A stretch of 64,000 nucleotides of DNA, from NCBI RefSeq assembly GCF_001642475.1, contig NW_019173947.1:186001-250000 (forward strand), in the 5' to 3' direction. A model generated the notes under the pieces. That model worked only from the letters and a program-made list of their open reading frames with translations. It did no database searches and had not been told where the DNA came from. The stretch is from Fonsecaea monophora (taxonomy: Eukaryota > Ascomycota > Eurotiomycetes > Chaetothyriales > Herpotrichiellaceae). A program made the position numbers and the translations under genes. Position 1 is the stretch's first letter; every line of letters begins with the position of its first letter. Shown here one piece after another: positions 39,409-49,928 of this stretch.

Positions 39409-41612
39409 ATGGATGTAAAGGTAAGGAAGACTCTCCTAGAGCCTGTCGCACTCTGTCGATGCGCGGCTTGCTCTATCAGTGCTTTAATCCAAACTTCCCC
39501 GTCGAGGAACATCTGGGCTAATGTATACTTCTCTGATAGCCACAGCGCCCCCTTCGACCGATACGCGTCAGAAACGACGAAAATGTCCCCCCCGAAGGCC
39601 AAGTCGTTAAAACAATCCACCATCGAAACAAATCGAGTCCAGCACTTACAACTACTTTCGCCGAAGCTCAAGGGCTCAAGGCTGCCGCCAAGCGAACTGC
39701 GTTTGGAGACGTGAGCAATATCGCTGCAGGCAGACCAAGCAAAGATGATTTATTATTGCATACCAAGCCGAGTCTGCAGGCTGTCGTGAAGCCTCCTCAA
39801 TCTCTTGACCAAAGAAGATCCATTGCGCTCCTTCGTCCCGCTCAAAAGGGGTTGAAAACAATCCTTGCCGGAGCAGCTTCCTATGGGACATCCAAGATCT
39901 CTTCCAATGCTACATCCAGAGAGAATGTGGCTCCCCTCCAGCCTGCTGCAACGAAAAAGACATTGACCAAGCGCCATACCACAATCTTTAACGATCAGCA
40001 CCTGGCTGTGCTTCAAGAGACAGAAATAGCTTTGAGCGAGTCAGTGAATGAAAAAACAACGGGGAGAGAGAAGCACTCTAGCTCAGCGAATCCTGGAATA
40101 CAGTCTCAGCTTTGCGTCCTTCCTCTACCAGCTCCTGTTGTTGTTCCTGCCGAGCCGGTCAAAGACTCCCAAGATCTTCATTCAGACACCAGCCTGCCTG
40201 GCATTGAAGGCGTGAATCTGGGTCCTGCACTCTCGAGCGAGCGAAATAGCGAGACACAGGTGAACGATGCGATCATCACTACCTCAAACCACGTTGCCCA
40301 GCAATTTTCAGAACAGCCCTCTGATCGACCTCTGCCCAAAAATATTCTACCCTCCATAGAAACCCACGTTGCCGCGATGCGAAAAGAGCCACAACACATT
40401 CCCGTGGCCAGTCTGGTGAATGTTGTCGATAGCGTCCCGCCCCTGAGCCCTCACCATTCCTATATCCAGCAACGACTCGAGCAAGAAGAATATTGGGACG
40501 AAGAGGATGACGAGAACTACGAAGAGGAAGATTATGTGACTGCGAGGTCTTTTCGTTCACGAGGTGACAATACCACCGGCGGCGCTACGACCATTCTCTT
40601 TCCGCAAATGAACCAACGGGCCCGCAAGGAGATTGCTGCAGCAAAGCAGTTGGTCGAAGCCACACGTTCTCTTGAGGAGGTTGAGGATGAAAGCTACGAC
40701 ACGAGCATGGTCGCAGAGTATGGAGAGGAGATATTCGATTACATGCGACAACTCGAGGTGAAGATGCTGCCGAACGCGCACTATATGGACAACCAACATG
40801 AGATTCAATGGTCGATGCGGTCAGTGTTGATGGATTGGCTTGTTCAAGTCCACCTCCGATTCAATCTCTTACCAGAGACCCTATTCCTCACTGTCAATTA
40901 CATCGACCGGTTCCTGTCGTGCAAGGTCGTGTCTCTCGGCAAACTGCAGCTTGTGGGCGCAACGGCCATTTTCATCGCCGCCAAGTATGAAGAGATCAAT
41001 TGTCCGTCGGTCCAAGAAATTGTGTACATGGTCGATGGTGGTTACAGCGTCGATGAGATTCTCAAAGCCGAGCGCTTTATGCTTACCATGCTCCAATTCG
41101 AACTTGGCTTCCCTGGCCCTATGAGCTTTTTGCGCCGGATCAGCAAAGCTGACGATTACGACCTGGAGACGAGGACCTTGGCTAAATATTTCCTTGAAGT
41201 GACCATGATGGACGAGCGGTTCATTGGCAGCCCCCCGAGTTTTACAGCGGCGGCATCGCATTGTCTCGCACGCGTTATGCTCCGGAAAGGCACATGGGTA
41301 AGTCATCAGCTCAAATGGAGAAGGCTCACTTGCTAACGCACCTAGACCGCTCATCATGTCTACTATTCCGGGTACACTTACACCCAACTCAAACCATTGA
41401 TCAACTTACTTCTGGAATGCTGTGAAGATCCACGAAAACATCACAATGCAGTGTTCAATAAGTATTGCGACAAACGCTACAAGAGAGCATCGGCATTTGT
41501 TGAGACTGAAATCCAGAGAGGGTTCGAATTGCCTGAGCCCGTCGCACCAACATCTATCCTTCAGTCAACGATGCTTTCATTTTACGACAGCGTTCCTTAC
41601 CTTCGCATGTGA
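39409..41612 (+). CDS. B-type (G2/M) cyclin, NimE/Clb family
   Basis: Three exons: join(39409..39420, 39540..41297, 41346..41612), 678 residues. The first exon is only 12 nt (M-D-V-K) and is followed by a 119-bp intron (GTAAGG..TGATAG, branch GCTAAT); the last intron is 48 bp (GTAAGT..CCTAG, branch GCTAAC); both phase 0. Residues 56-64, RTAFGDVSN, are a destruction box for APC/C. The cyclin fold runs from about 400 to 660: MRSVLMDWLVQVH, LFLTVNYIDRFLS, KLQLVGATAIFIAAKYEEI, then the C-terminal fold with FTAAASHCLARV and YTYTQLKPLINLLLECC. It would activate Cdk1 for mitosis. The protein is longer than NimE (about 480) because of a disordered, acidic N-terminal half. Confidence 0.92.
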
Positions 41613-42659
41613 GAAACTCACCATTCAAACAACTCTTAATTTAAACCACCTTGTTTCGGAGGCAAGCACTCGACTATTAGAAGGGGCAACTTTTCGACAT
41701 CTCCGAGATGAGAATCATGCACATCGTCAACTCTCAGCTGCGGGAGCTTCGCGCCATCCAGTCGAAACAGACTCAGGATTGGTTGACGATATTCACTTCT
41801 GCTGGGTTTAGAGCTTCTCAATATTCGAGGGGAATCATTGACGAGAAAACACGAATTTATGACAAAGTAATTGGCATTCACGGCAGAGTGACCGAGAGAG
41901 TGAGGGTGCTGGAGAGTAAGTTCTCTCGGTCTTCTGTAGGATAATTGGAATGATTCATGGGCATCATCTTCGTTGTCCTTCGAAACTTGTGACCGGCTTT
42001 GGAGAGCGACGTGGCGGAGCCACACTGTTTAGAGATAGCACGGTGTTGCTCGGCGTGATAGAGTGGGATCAATAATCAGCAGGCAATGAACTCATGCTCC
42101 CAGTCAGATAATACACACACTACCTTGATTGATTGCGATCATAACAACTGCGCTCTTCCAACGATTGTGCGCCCTGATTGTGAACCAATCCTTTTGAGAT
42201 ATTGGTTGGTACCTATTATGGTGCCAATTTCCAGATTCGGCGCGAGGCTGCTGAAAAGGGGGGAGGAGTCCTCGCTCGACAAGGCTGAATGCCAGCCTGA
42301 CAAAGAACTTGCCTTGGCAACCATAACAGGCAAGTCTTCCGACACCGGACATAATTTTCGCCTTGTTTGCCATCGGGAACATTTTGCCCTGAGGCTGCGC
42401 TGTTGATTACAGATCTTTATTAGAGGTACGGCTAAGGATGAACTTCTATCATGCAAAGTGTGTTGTATCACTACTTGCTCTAAGTCTCCCAATTCCTGGC
42501 ACTGCTTTGCAGCAAGGCATTTACTCTTGCTGAAGTATCCCTGAAGTTGTGCTGATGGTAGGCGCTGTTGGAGTCAGCTTCTGGCACATGCCGCAAGGTG
42601 TTGAGTCTTCTGGTTGAAGCGCTGTGTGAAGCTCTCGCATTTCTCATCTTGGAACACAT
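41613..42659. other. Intergenic region, no gene recognised
   Basis: The 1.05 kb between the cyclin stop and the helicase start has only short open frames without family features. I see no repeat or element worth marking. Confidence 0.45.
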
Positions 42660-45600
42660 ATGGCACCTAAAAAAGGCTCTGCCTCTGGCAAAAGTAACGC
42701 CTCCAAGAAGACCACACTTGCAGTTCCAGACAGCGATCATATAGTTTTCACCAAGGACAAAAATGACAAAAGGAAGCAGGAACAGAAAGAGCCCGACGGA
42801 GCTCCACCGCGGGTTGATGTGAAAAAGATTATTGGAGGTGCTTCATGGACTGGCAAGTTGCCAGTCAACCTGCTATCAGAGCACTGCCAGCGAGAAAAAT
42901 GGAATAAGCCGGAGTATCAGGGCCGTCAAGTTCCAGCAGCAAACGGCGGAGACAAACTTTACCGGTCATGGGTTGTTCTGTCGAGGACGGACCCGAAGAC
43001 GGGATCTGTCACGAAACTTCCCCCCTTTCATCTTCCCCCATCACATGCCCAACTCGCAGATCAGCCGACAGCGCTGGAAGCTCGTCATTTCGCAGCTGCT
43101 TATGCCTTGTTCCGTGTGTCTAGCATGAAGAATTTGGCGATGGCATTACCTCCTACCTACCGAGATCTATGGAAAGGTGACTTTCAACGTCTTAAAGAGG
43201 AAGATGTCAAGGACGGTAGGGCATGGAAATATGATGCGGACCCCTTCGCCGCCGAACTCAAGGGACAGGAGATCAAAGCTGCCCTGGAGAAGCGGAAGGG
43301 GCAAGAGGCACGGCAACCCCACCAGACTGCATCGTCAGGTTTGACTGGCTCAGCATCGGATAATATTGCATCGAAAGCATGGGACCGGGCGCCGCGACTT
43401 GAGCTGGGCCAAGAGGCTCGCACACGCACCGAGGCAATCATCAGGTCCCGAAGCATCTGGAATCCAAACAAGCTTGAGATTTCCAAAATGGACAAGGACT
43501 TAATTGTGTCTGATCTGTCTCGGTCTGGCTTCCAACCCTCCCACATCCAAGAAGCGCTCGAAAACTGCGGCACGCGGGAGGAAGTGTTGGAGTGGCTGCT
43601 AATCCACGTACCTGAAGATTGCCTGCCTGCGTGGAGCTTCCCACCTGGTTATAATGCAGGCATTACTCTCGTTAGCAGCGACCTAGCGACGGAAGCCAAG
43701 ATAAAGCGGCTGAGTCAAGGAGGCTATCCTAGCCAGCTATGTCTTCAAGTCCTACGCGATAATGATGGCGATGAGGCTCTAGCGGCAGAAGCCCTACAAT
43801 CACGACTCCTGCCGTCCCAGGTCGACCTGGTTGTGGACGCAGAAGGCAGTGCGGACGTCTGGGATGAGGAAATGACTGCTCTCGACGCCATACTTGCGGA
43901 AAGGTTCAAGCTCTCTGGTCATTACAGATGCTCTATCCAGGCGGATCCCCATTCAAAGATCTCTGCCACATTTCACTTTCGTCGTCCGACTTCCGGTTAT
44001 CCAAGCAGATTACCCATTGTCTCGATTGAAGCACCCGAAATACCGAGTCACATTCGCCTGAGCGCAACCAAGAGAGTGTGCCAATATGCTCAGGAACATC
44101 TCCTTGGGGATCCGATGATATTCAGTTTATTGGAATGGCTAGAGAGCTCAATGCCAAACATCATCGATAACCCTGGAAAATTGAGTGACTTGGAGATGAA
44201 CCCCGTTCCCATGGGAGGAATGTTTGTAGCGACGCAGAATGTAACGGACGAATATTCTATCCCATCAAGACCGAGGGGAAAGGTATACACGAAGGATAAT
44301 CGAACCAGCGAAGCAATATTCGATGCTTGGAAAACACGACAGAGCTTGGAAGCTCAACGGACAATGAACTCAGTCCGGCAACGTCTACCCGCATGGTCCA
44401 AAAAGGAGGAAGTTGTTCATGTGGTTGGACAGTCGCAAGTGACTCTGATCACGGGAGAAACTGGCTCTGGGAAAAGCACCCAGGCGGTCCAGTTTGTGCT
44501 GGACGGCGCAATCGAAGCAATGCGAGGCTCTTCGGTCAACATCATCTGCACGCAACCCAGGCGGGTCGCTGCTCTGTCATTGTCCGAGCGTGTTAGTGCA
44601 GAGCGATGTGACAAAGAAGGCCAGGAAGTCGGATATATCATCAGGGGAGAGTCGAAGATCTCGTCCAAAACAAAAATTACATTCCAAACCACGGGCGTGC
44701 TCCTTCGACGCCTGCAGACGTCGTCCAACACCAAATCAGCTCTGGCAAATGTCAGCCACATTTTCATTGATGAAGTCCATGAGCGGTCGCTGGATACCGA
44801 TTTTTTGCTGGCCTTGCTGCGTGAGGCCCTGCCATCCTTGCCCCATTTGAAGATTGTCCTGATGAGTGCGACACTGAATGCCGATACGTTCGTCGACTAC
44901 TTTGGCGGCGACAGAGTTGGCAGAATCCACGTCGAAGGTCGTACATACTCGGTCCAGGACTATTACTTGGACGACGTTGTCCGGCTCGTGGGAAATGAGA
45001 AAAGAGAATTTCAGCCAGAGTCAGACGATGACCCCCCAGTCGGCAAGGCGATACAGAACCTCGGGATTGGAATCAATTACCAGCTAATCGCTTCCCTTGT
45101 GCGACATATTGACATGCAGCTGGGTAGTTCCAGTGGAGGGATTCTCATTTTTATGCCCGGCACGCTAGAAATCGACCGATGTCTTAGGACCCTAGCTGGC
45201 ATACCCGGTATTTATGGCCTACCACTCCATGCTTCTCTCACACCTGCCGAACAGCGTCTAGTATTCAGACAATCGCCAGCAGGTAAACGAAAAGTGGTTG
45301 TTGCCACGAATGTTGCCGAGACATCAATCACCATTGAAGACATTGTGGCCGTGGTCGACTCGGGGAAAGTCAAGGAGACGAACTACGACCCTGTCACCAA
45401 TATCGTGCGTTTGGAAGAGGTCTGGGCTTCCCGGGCAGCCTGCAAGCAACGTCGTGGCCGAGCTGGTCGAGTTCGAGCGGGGAATTGCTACAAACTCTTT
45501 ACGAGGAATGTAGAAGCCAACATGGCGGAGTCTCCCGCGCCAGAAATGCTCCGGACACCCTTGGAGCAGCTATGTCTTTCGGTCAAAGCGACTGGTTCGG

Positions 45601-46679
45601 CTCGCAATGTGGAGGAATTCCTGGCAAGCACCATCACACCCCCAGACAGTCGCGCTGTTGTTACCGCTCTGAAGACCTTGCGGCGGATGGGTGCTTTAGA
45701 GAATGATCGCTTGACAGGTCTCGGGACCTACTTGGCGATGATACCCGCTGACCTTCGCTGTGCGAAACTGCTCGTTTACGGCGTCCTATTCGACTGCGTG
45801 GAATCCTGTCTGACGATTGCTGCCATCTTGGCGACCAAGAGTCCGTTTGTCTCACCGCGCGAGAAAAGAGATGAGGCGAAGGAAGCAAGACTGTCCATGA
45901 ATGCCTCGGACGGCGACATCGTTGTCGACTGTCGAGCATATGAGCTGTGGAAAGAGGTGTCTGTGACATCGCGATACAAGGATGTGCAGCAGTGGTGTTC
46001 TTCAAGATTCTTGTCTCCTCAGACCCTCCGCGACATTGACTCGACTCGACGGCAGCTTCTTGATTCCTTGATCGAAGCCAGCCTGTTGCCTGCCAATTAC
46101 AACAGTGATCAATCCCTCTACAACCGACAGAAGAGCAACAATATGCTCCTGCGTGCCATAATCGCTGGTGCTCTAAACCCTCAGATCGCACGCATCCAAA
46201 TGCCGGACAAGAAATACATTGCGTCTATGAGCGGGGCCAAAGAACTCGACCCGGACGCCAAAACAATCAAGTACTTCAACGAGGAAAACGGAAGGGTATT
46301 TGTGCACCCCAGCAGTGTCCTCTTCGACGCCCAGGGGTTCTCTGGCAACGCAAGCTTCGTGAGTTATTTCACCAAGATGGCGACGAGCAAGACCTTCATC
46401 CGGGATTTGACGCCTCTGAACCCCTATGGACTGTTGTTGTTTGGCGGGCCCATCGAGGTCGATACAGTGGGGCGAGGAGTTGTTGTGGATGGGTGGGTGA
46501 AGCTGAGAGGGTGGGCTAGGATCGGTGTTCTGGCTTCGCGGCTACGAGCATTGTTGGATGATGAGTTGAGAAAGAGGATCGATACTCCTCGCCACCTCGC
46601 AGGCGACGGCGCCGAGGACCATGATGGGATTTTTGAGATTGTTAGACATTTGGTGGAGTTCAATGGGCAGGACAGATAG
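42660..46679 (+). CDS. DEAH/RHA-type RNA helicase, DHX29/DHX57-like (yeast YLR419W, fission-yeast ucp12)
   Basis: One exon of 4 kb, 1339 residues from ATG 42660. Domains in order: a Lys-rich head; a conserved N-terminal block (VDVKKIIGGASWTGKLPVNLL, WVVLSRTDPKTG); UBA-type segments near 285-330 and 343-385; an RWD domain at about 400-510; the helicase core with GETGSGKST (about 597-605), DEVHERS (about 704), SAT (about 735), the LHASLTPAEQR region and QRRGRAGR (about 930-937); then the winged-helix/ratchet and OB-fold ends. DEVH rather than DEAH is normal in this subfamily. UBA plus RWD plus RHA helicase is the DHX57/YLR419W arrangement. DHX29 helps ribosomes scan structured mRNA leaders; for the fungal relatives a translation-linked role is likely but not shown. 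Confidence 0.92.
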   Translation: MAPKKGSASGKSNASKKTTLAVPDSDHIVFTKDKNDKRKQEQKEPDGAPPRVDVKKIIGGASWTGKLPVNLLSEHCQREKWNKPEYQGRQVPAANGGDKLYRSWVVLSRTDPKTGSVTKLPPFHLPPSHAQLADQPTALEARHFAAAYALFRVSSMKNLAMALPPTYRDLWKGDFQRLKEEDVKDGRAWKYDADPFAAELKGQEIKAALEKRKGQEARQPHQTASSGLTGSASDNIASKAWDRAPRLELGQEARTRTEAIIRSRSIWNPNKLEISKMDKDLIVSDLSRSGFQPSHIQEALENCGTREEVLEWLLIHVPEDCLPAWSFPPGYNAGITLVSSDLATEAKIKRLSQGGYPSQLCLQVLRDNDGDEALAAEALQSRLLPSQVDLVVDAEGSADVWDEEMTALDAILAERFKLSGHYRCSIQADPHSKISATFHFRRPTSGYPSRLPIVSIEAPEIPSHIRLSATKRVCQYAQEHLLGDPMIFSLLEWLESSMPNIIDNPGKLSDLEMNPVPMGGMFVATQNVTDEYSIPSRPRGKVYTKDNRTSEAIFDAWKTRQSLEAQRTMNSVRQRLPAWSKKEEVVHVVGQSQVTLITGETGSGKSTQAVQFVLDGAIEAMRGSSVNIICTQPRRVAALSLSERVSAERCDKEGQEVGYIIRGESKISSKTKITFQTTGVLLRRLQTSSNTKSALANVSHIFIDEVHERSLDTDFLLALLREALPSLPHLKIVLMSATLNADTFVDYFGGDRVGRIHVEGRTYSVQDYYLDDVVRLVGNEKREFQPESDDDPPVGKAIQNLGIGINYQLIASLVRHIDMQLGSSSGGILIFMPGTLEIDRCLRTLAGIPGIYGLPLHASLTPAEQRLVFRQSPAGKRKVVVATNVAETSITIEDIVAVVDSGKVKETNYDPVTNIVRLEEVWASRAACKQRRGRAGRVRAGNCYKLFTRNVEANMAESPAPEMLRTPLEQLCLSVKATGSARNVEEFLASTITPPDSRAVVTALKTLRRMGALENDRLTGLGTYLAMIPADLRCAKLLVYGVLFDCVESCLTIAAILATKSPFVSPREKRDEAKEARLSMNASDGDIVVDCRAYELWKEVSVTSRYKDVQQWCSSRFLSPQTLRDIDSTRRQLLDSLIEASLLPANYNSDQSLYNRQKSNNMLLRAIIAGALNPQIARIQMPDKKYIASMSGAKELDPDAKTIKYFNEENGRVFVHPSSVLFDAQGFSGNASFVSYFTKMATSKTFIRDLTPLNPYGLLLFGGPIEVDTVGRGVVVDGWVKLRGWARIGVLASRLRALLDDELRKRIDTPRHLAGDGAEDHDGIFEIVRHLVEFNGQDR

Positions 46680-47601
46680 ACATGGCACAAGACCCCACCT
46701 GCAAGTGTTTCTTTTGGGACAGAATTCTTTTGGATGAGCTGCGAATAGTAATAGTGCGCGGAAGAAGCGGCAGGATACTAGGACAGTCGTGTGAGTTGGG
46801 TGAGGGAGAGAGTAGTAAAGGGAGTGATAAGGCGCCACCTGCGGTGAGGCCGAGACCATCTTCGGGCGTGGCGTCGACGGAAATTGAACCAGTTGTTTGT
46901 GGAAGCCACGAGTTTCGCTTCCAAACATGTGTGAGCGAGGTACAGGGTACTGGGTACTCGGTACCTACAAGTACCTACTCCGTATTATGGATTGAATGTG
47001 AAGTGTTGGTGTTTGTGTGGCTGAGACTCAGCTGAAGGACAAAGTGCCACGGCGCTAATACATAATAATGCATCGACGTTGTCTCTCTCTCACTTTCTCC
47101 TTTTCAGCCCACAGCACAAACACATTGTACCCGTACAAGGTTCTCGGTACTTCTGTCTCGAACACCTGGGCCTCATGGCAGCCACCGGTCGAAACCCGTT
47201 CGTCTTCTCGTCTGCTCGCACGCCATTCCCAGAGACTATTTGACTCTCTCCACCCACACATGGGTTGTTCACAGCTGCCCAAAATGAGCGCCTCTCTCTC
47301 CCTACCATGCATGATTGGCAGTCCGGTCAAATCAGTCTGGCCAGAACACATATGCGGTGGTCTACAGCTACGCTTGCTGCCGCGCTCCTGGGTGAGGAAG
47401 CCAGCGTGAGTGAAGGCTGGCTGTCCAGCAAGAGGTGGAAAGTAGTCGAGTCGACAGGATCAGGAGGGTATCGACTCGCCTCGCCTTCGCCTCGCCCTTC
47501 ACATATCAGACCATGGATACCTCCCCAGGAAGCTTGTCGAAGCTTCTTTTCTGCTCGCGTCGCAAAGTCAATCGGACCAAGACCTAGTTTATTCAGACAC
47601 C
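46680..47601. other. Intergenic region, no gene recognised
   Basis: A GTAC-rich stretch (46950-46985) with several ggtac/gtacct repeats lies after the helicase gene. Nothing coding was recognised. Confidence 0.45.
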
Positions 47602-49506
47602 ATGTCGTCTTCGACATCTCCGGTCGACAACAAGAACGAGGTTCAACCCCCCATTGGAGTCTCCATCGTCGAAGTCGATCCTTCGCTGAACAGCCGTGAT
47701 GGACGGCGACCAACTACAGATTTCACGCTGGATGAACAATGGCAGCCGGGGTTCTGGAAACGTTTTCCCTGGGTTGGTTTCGGATGCCTCCTCATGGTTG
47801 TGGCATTCTCGACGGTTGCAATTGTGGTTTTGAAGGAATCAAACGACAAGCCTCTCTCATCATGGCCGCAGAAGATGGCCCCTAACGTCATACTATCGGT
47901 GTGCAACAGCGGTGCCAGTGTCTGTATAGCCATCGCGGTGGCACAAGGTATTGCCGTGTCGTGGTGGAGGCGAGCAATGAAAGGCGCAACGATCGCCGAC
48001 CTTCACAATACGTGGGCCTTTGGGAGCAGTATTGCATCGGTGGTTTTGAACGTCAAATATTTCAATATCGCTGCCCTGGCAGCCATCGTTACCAAGCTCA
48101 CCATCATCGACGGCATCCTCTTCCAACGCTCCACAAGCACATACATCAAACTAGGATCTCCCCACCCAGTGAACATCACCACCTTTCCCACGCCACAGCT
48201 TCCGCTCACCGGCCAGCTGAACAAAGCCGCTAATGATACAGACCTGTTGCTGTACGAATTTACTATCGATGTCATGAGTTGGGCCAGCTCTGCCTATGCC
48301 CAACCCTACCAGCCAAGTGGATTCACCGAATGCGAGGGTATTTGCAACCTCACAGTCCTTGCCCCCGGCTATATCGCCAAGTGTGAAAACGACCATGCTC
48401 ATAAACGAGCCGTTGATCTGATTCGCGATGCCGAGGCACATGCGGGTCTGAACAAGACGTACATCAACACCGAGACCACAGTCTTCAGCGTCAGTTTCAA
48501 CACCACATTCCCAACGGCTGCGAAGAACTATACTTGGATCGGTCTGAACTTGACATATTACGACGCCGAGTACCCCAACGCATCGGACACGCAACAGCAA
48601 TGTCCTGCCACGATAAAGACAAAACAATGCGAGTTACGGGAGGCGATGCTGAGCTATCCAATCTACCTGGAGTTTGCCAACAGCACCACGACGCAAACGA
48701 ACGACACCAACGCACAAACGGCGGTTTATTTTGGTCGCATCGACCCCGTTTACGGAACCTTGGTTGCTGCCACGGATGATTTTGACTATGACAAAGGCCA
48801 AATCCCCGAATTTGACTTCCAGTGGTGGATTTCGAATGCTACGGCGTGGGGCCCTACGAGCCTAGCGAAGACTCGCACTGGTGGGATCGCTCGCGCCTTG
48901 TCAGATCGCTACAAGAGCACCGCGACACTGATTACCAGCAACGACACGAAAAAAAGCCCCTGGTCCCTGTCCAGCACGGGGCAGTTTTCCGGCACCAAAG
49001 AAGTAGACGACGCTTCGGAGGGGTGCCCTTTCTCCTACCCCGACCCGATGACCGACCTCATGATTGGCCTGAACACGCTGACCTTCCTGACCGCGCAAGA
49101 CCTGTGGAACCGCCCCGGCTACACCGACACGGACGTGTCGTGGGACGCGTGGTCGAACTCGAGCAGGGTCCTCGTCGAGGCCACCCAGCGCAAAGCCGAG
49201 GTGTACTACCGCACGCGGTACCCGTGGATGTTTGGTGCCCTGGCCTCGACGCTCGTCTGCGTGCTCCTCGTGCTGCCCTCGTACTGGGGCTTCTGGGAAC
49301 TCGGCCGCAAGGTCACCCTCAACCCGATCGAGGTCGCCAACGCCTTCCAGGCCCCCGCCTTCGCCCCGGCGCATCCGCGCAGCGGCCTCGCAGACGATAT
49401 TGTCAAGGTCGCGGGCCAGCGCGTCGTCAGGTATACGGTCGCCTGCGACGCCTCCGCCTCGTCGGAGCAGCGTCGGGGGAACAATTATAGGATTGTGCCT
49501 CTGTGA
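47602..49506 (+). CDS. Four-span, heavily N-glycosylated membrane protein, fungal family of unknown function
   Basis: One exon, 634 residues. Three spans occur in the first 190 residues (WVGFGCLLMVVAFSTVAIVV, VCNSGASVCIAIAVAQGIAV, IAALAAIVTKLTIIDGILF) and one near 545-570 (MFGALASTLVCVLLVLPSYW). Between them lies a roughly 370-residue outside domain with more than ten Asn-x-Ser/Thr sequons and about seven cysteines, so it is probably extracellular or luminal. After the last span come ELGRKVTLNPIEVANAFQAP and a basic C-terminus. The WWRRAMKGATIADLHNTWAF loop and the ending resemble DUF3176-like filamentous-fungal proteins, and I recall no function for them. GC content of the 3' third (49.0-49.5 kb) is visibly higher than its surroundings. 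Confidence 0.82.
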   Translation: MSSSTSPVDNKNEVQPPIGVSIVEVDPSLNSRDGRRPTTDFTLDEQWQPGFWKRFPWVGFGCLLMVVAFSTVAIVVLKESNDKPLSSWPQKMAPNVILSVCNSGASVCIAIAVAQGIAVSWWRRAMKGATIADLHNTWAFGSSIASVVLNVKYFNIAALAAIVTKLTIIDGILFQRSTSTYIKLGSPHPVNITTFPTPQLPLTGQLNKAANDTDLLLYEFTIDVMSWASSAYAQPYQPSGFTECEGICNLTVLAPGYIAKCENDHAHKRAVDLIRDAEAHAGLNKTYINTETTVFSVSFNTTFPTAAKNYTWIGLNLTYYDAEYPNASDTQQQCPATIKTKQCELREAMLSYPIYLEFANSTTTQTNDTNAQTAVYFGRIDPVYGTLVAATDDFDYDKGQIPEFDFQWWISNATAWGPTSLAKTRTGGIARALSDRYKSTATLITSNDTKKSPWSLSSTGQFSGTKEVDDASEGCPFSYPDPMTDLMIGLNTLTFLTAQDLWNRPGYTDTDVSWDAWSNSSRVLVEATQRKAEVYYRTRYPWMFGALASTLVCVLLVLPSYWGFWELGRKVTLNPIEVANAFQAPAFAPAHPRSGLADDIVKVAGQRVVRYTVACDASASSEQRRGNNYRIVPL

Positions 49507-49928
49507 GGTGGTCTGATGTGATGCAGGCAGGTGGGTAGGCGGGGAGGGCGGGAGGGAGGAAGAGCATGACGGGTCTTAGAAAACAGAGACAACCTAGAGA
49601 TTCTTTGGCTAGTGGTACAATTGTATTTTGGTATCCGTTTTCTGGACAGATTGATGCATATTACGCCGCTGCGTAGGGTCGTTGAGGGAGCTGGCACAAG
49701 AACAAGTACAAGTACGGCTCTAATACCCAACTATTACCCTTTGAAGCTGAGACGCCTGGGAGAGGAATGACAGATAAGGTGGGGGGGGGGACCCCATATT
49801 CTTCGGTACGGTGTCCAGCGTCCAGCGTCCAGCGCCTACCGCCTACCGCCTACCGCCTACCGCCTCCTATCTGCCGCGTCTTCCTCTCAACCCAACACCA
49901 GCTGAACGGAGGAGAGTCCCAGGGCAGC
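49507..49928. other. Convergent intergenic region with two adjoining tandem repeats
   Basis: Between the two convergent 3' ends a G-run (49781-49790) precedes three copies of tccagcg (49814-49834) and four of cctaccg (49835-49862). Nothing else was recognised. Confidence 0.6.
49814..49862. repeat. Two adjoining 7-bp tandem repeats
   Basis: tccagcg occurs three times, then cctaccg four times, without a gap. The pair probably arose by replication slippage. It could be a useful polymorphic marker but has no evident function. Confidence 0.85.

Noticed and set aside
39255..39671. A 138-codon minus-strand frame overlapping the cyclin 5' end
   Set aside because: It crosses the cyclin first intron and exon 2 in antisense; protein has no familiar features.
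44768..44779. DEVH in place of DEAH in the helicase motif II
   Set aside because: DEVH is normal in DHX29/DHX57/YLR419W-type helicases, so it is not a lost residue.
48822..49490. A 222-codon frame on the plus strand rich in Arg/Pro/His
   Set aside because: It is another reading frame of the GC-rich 3' end of the glycosylated membrane protein; composition is typical of a shadow frame.
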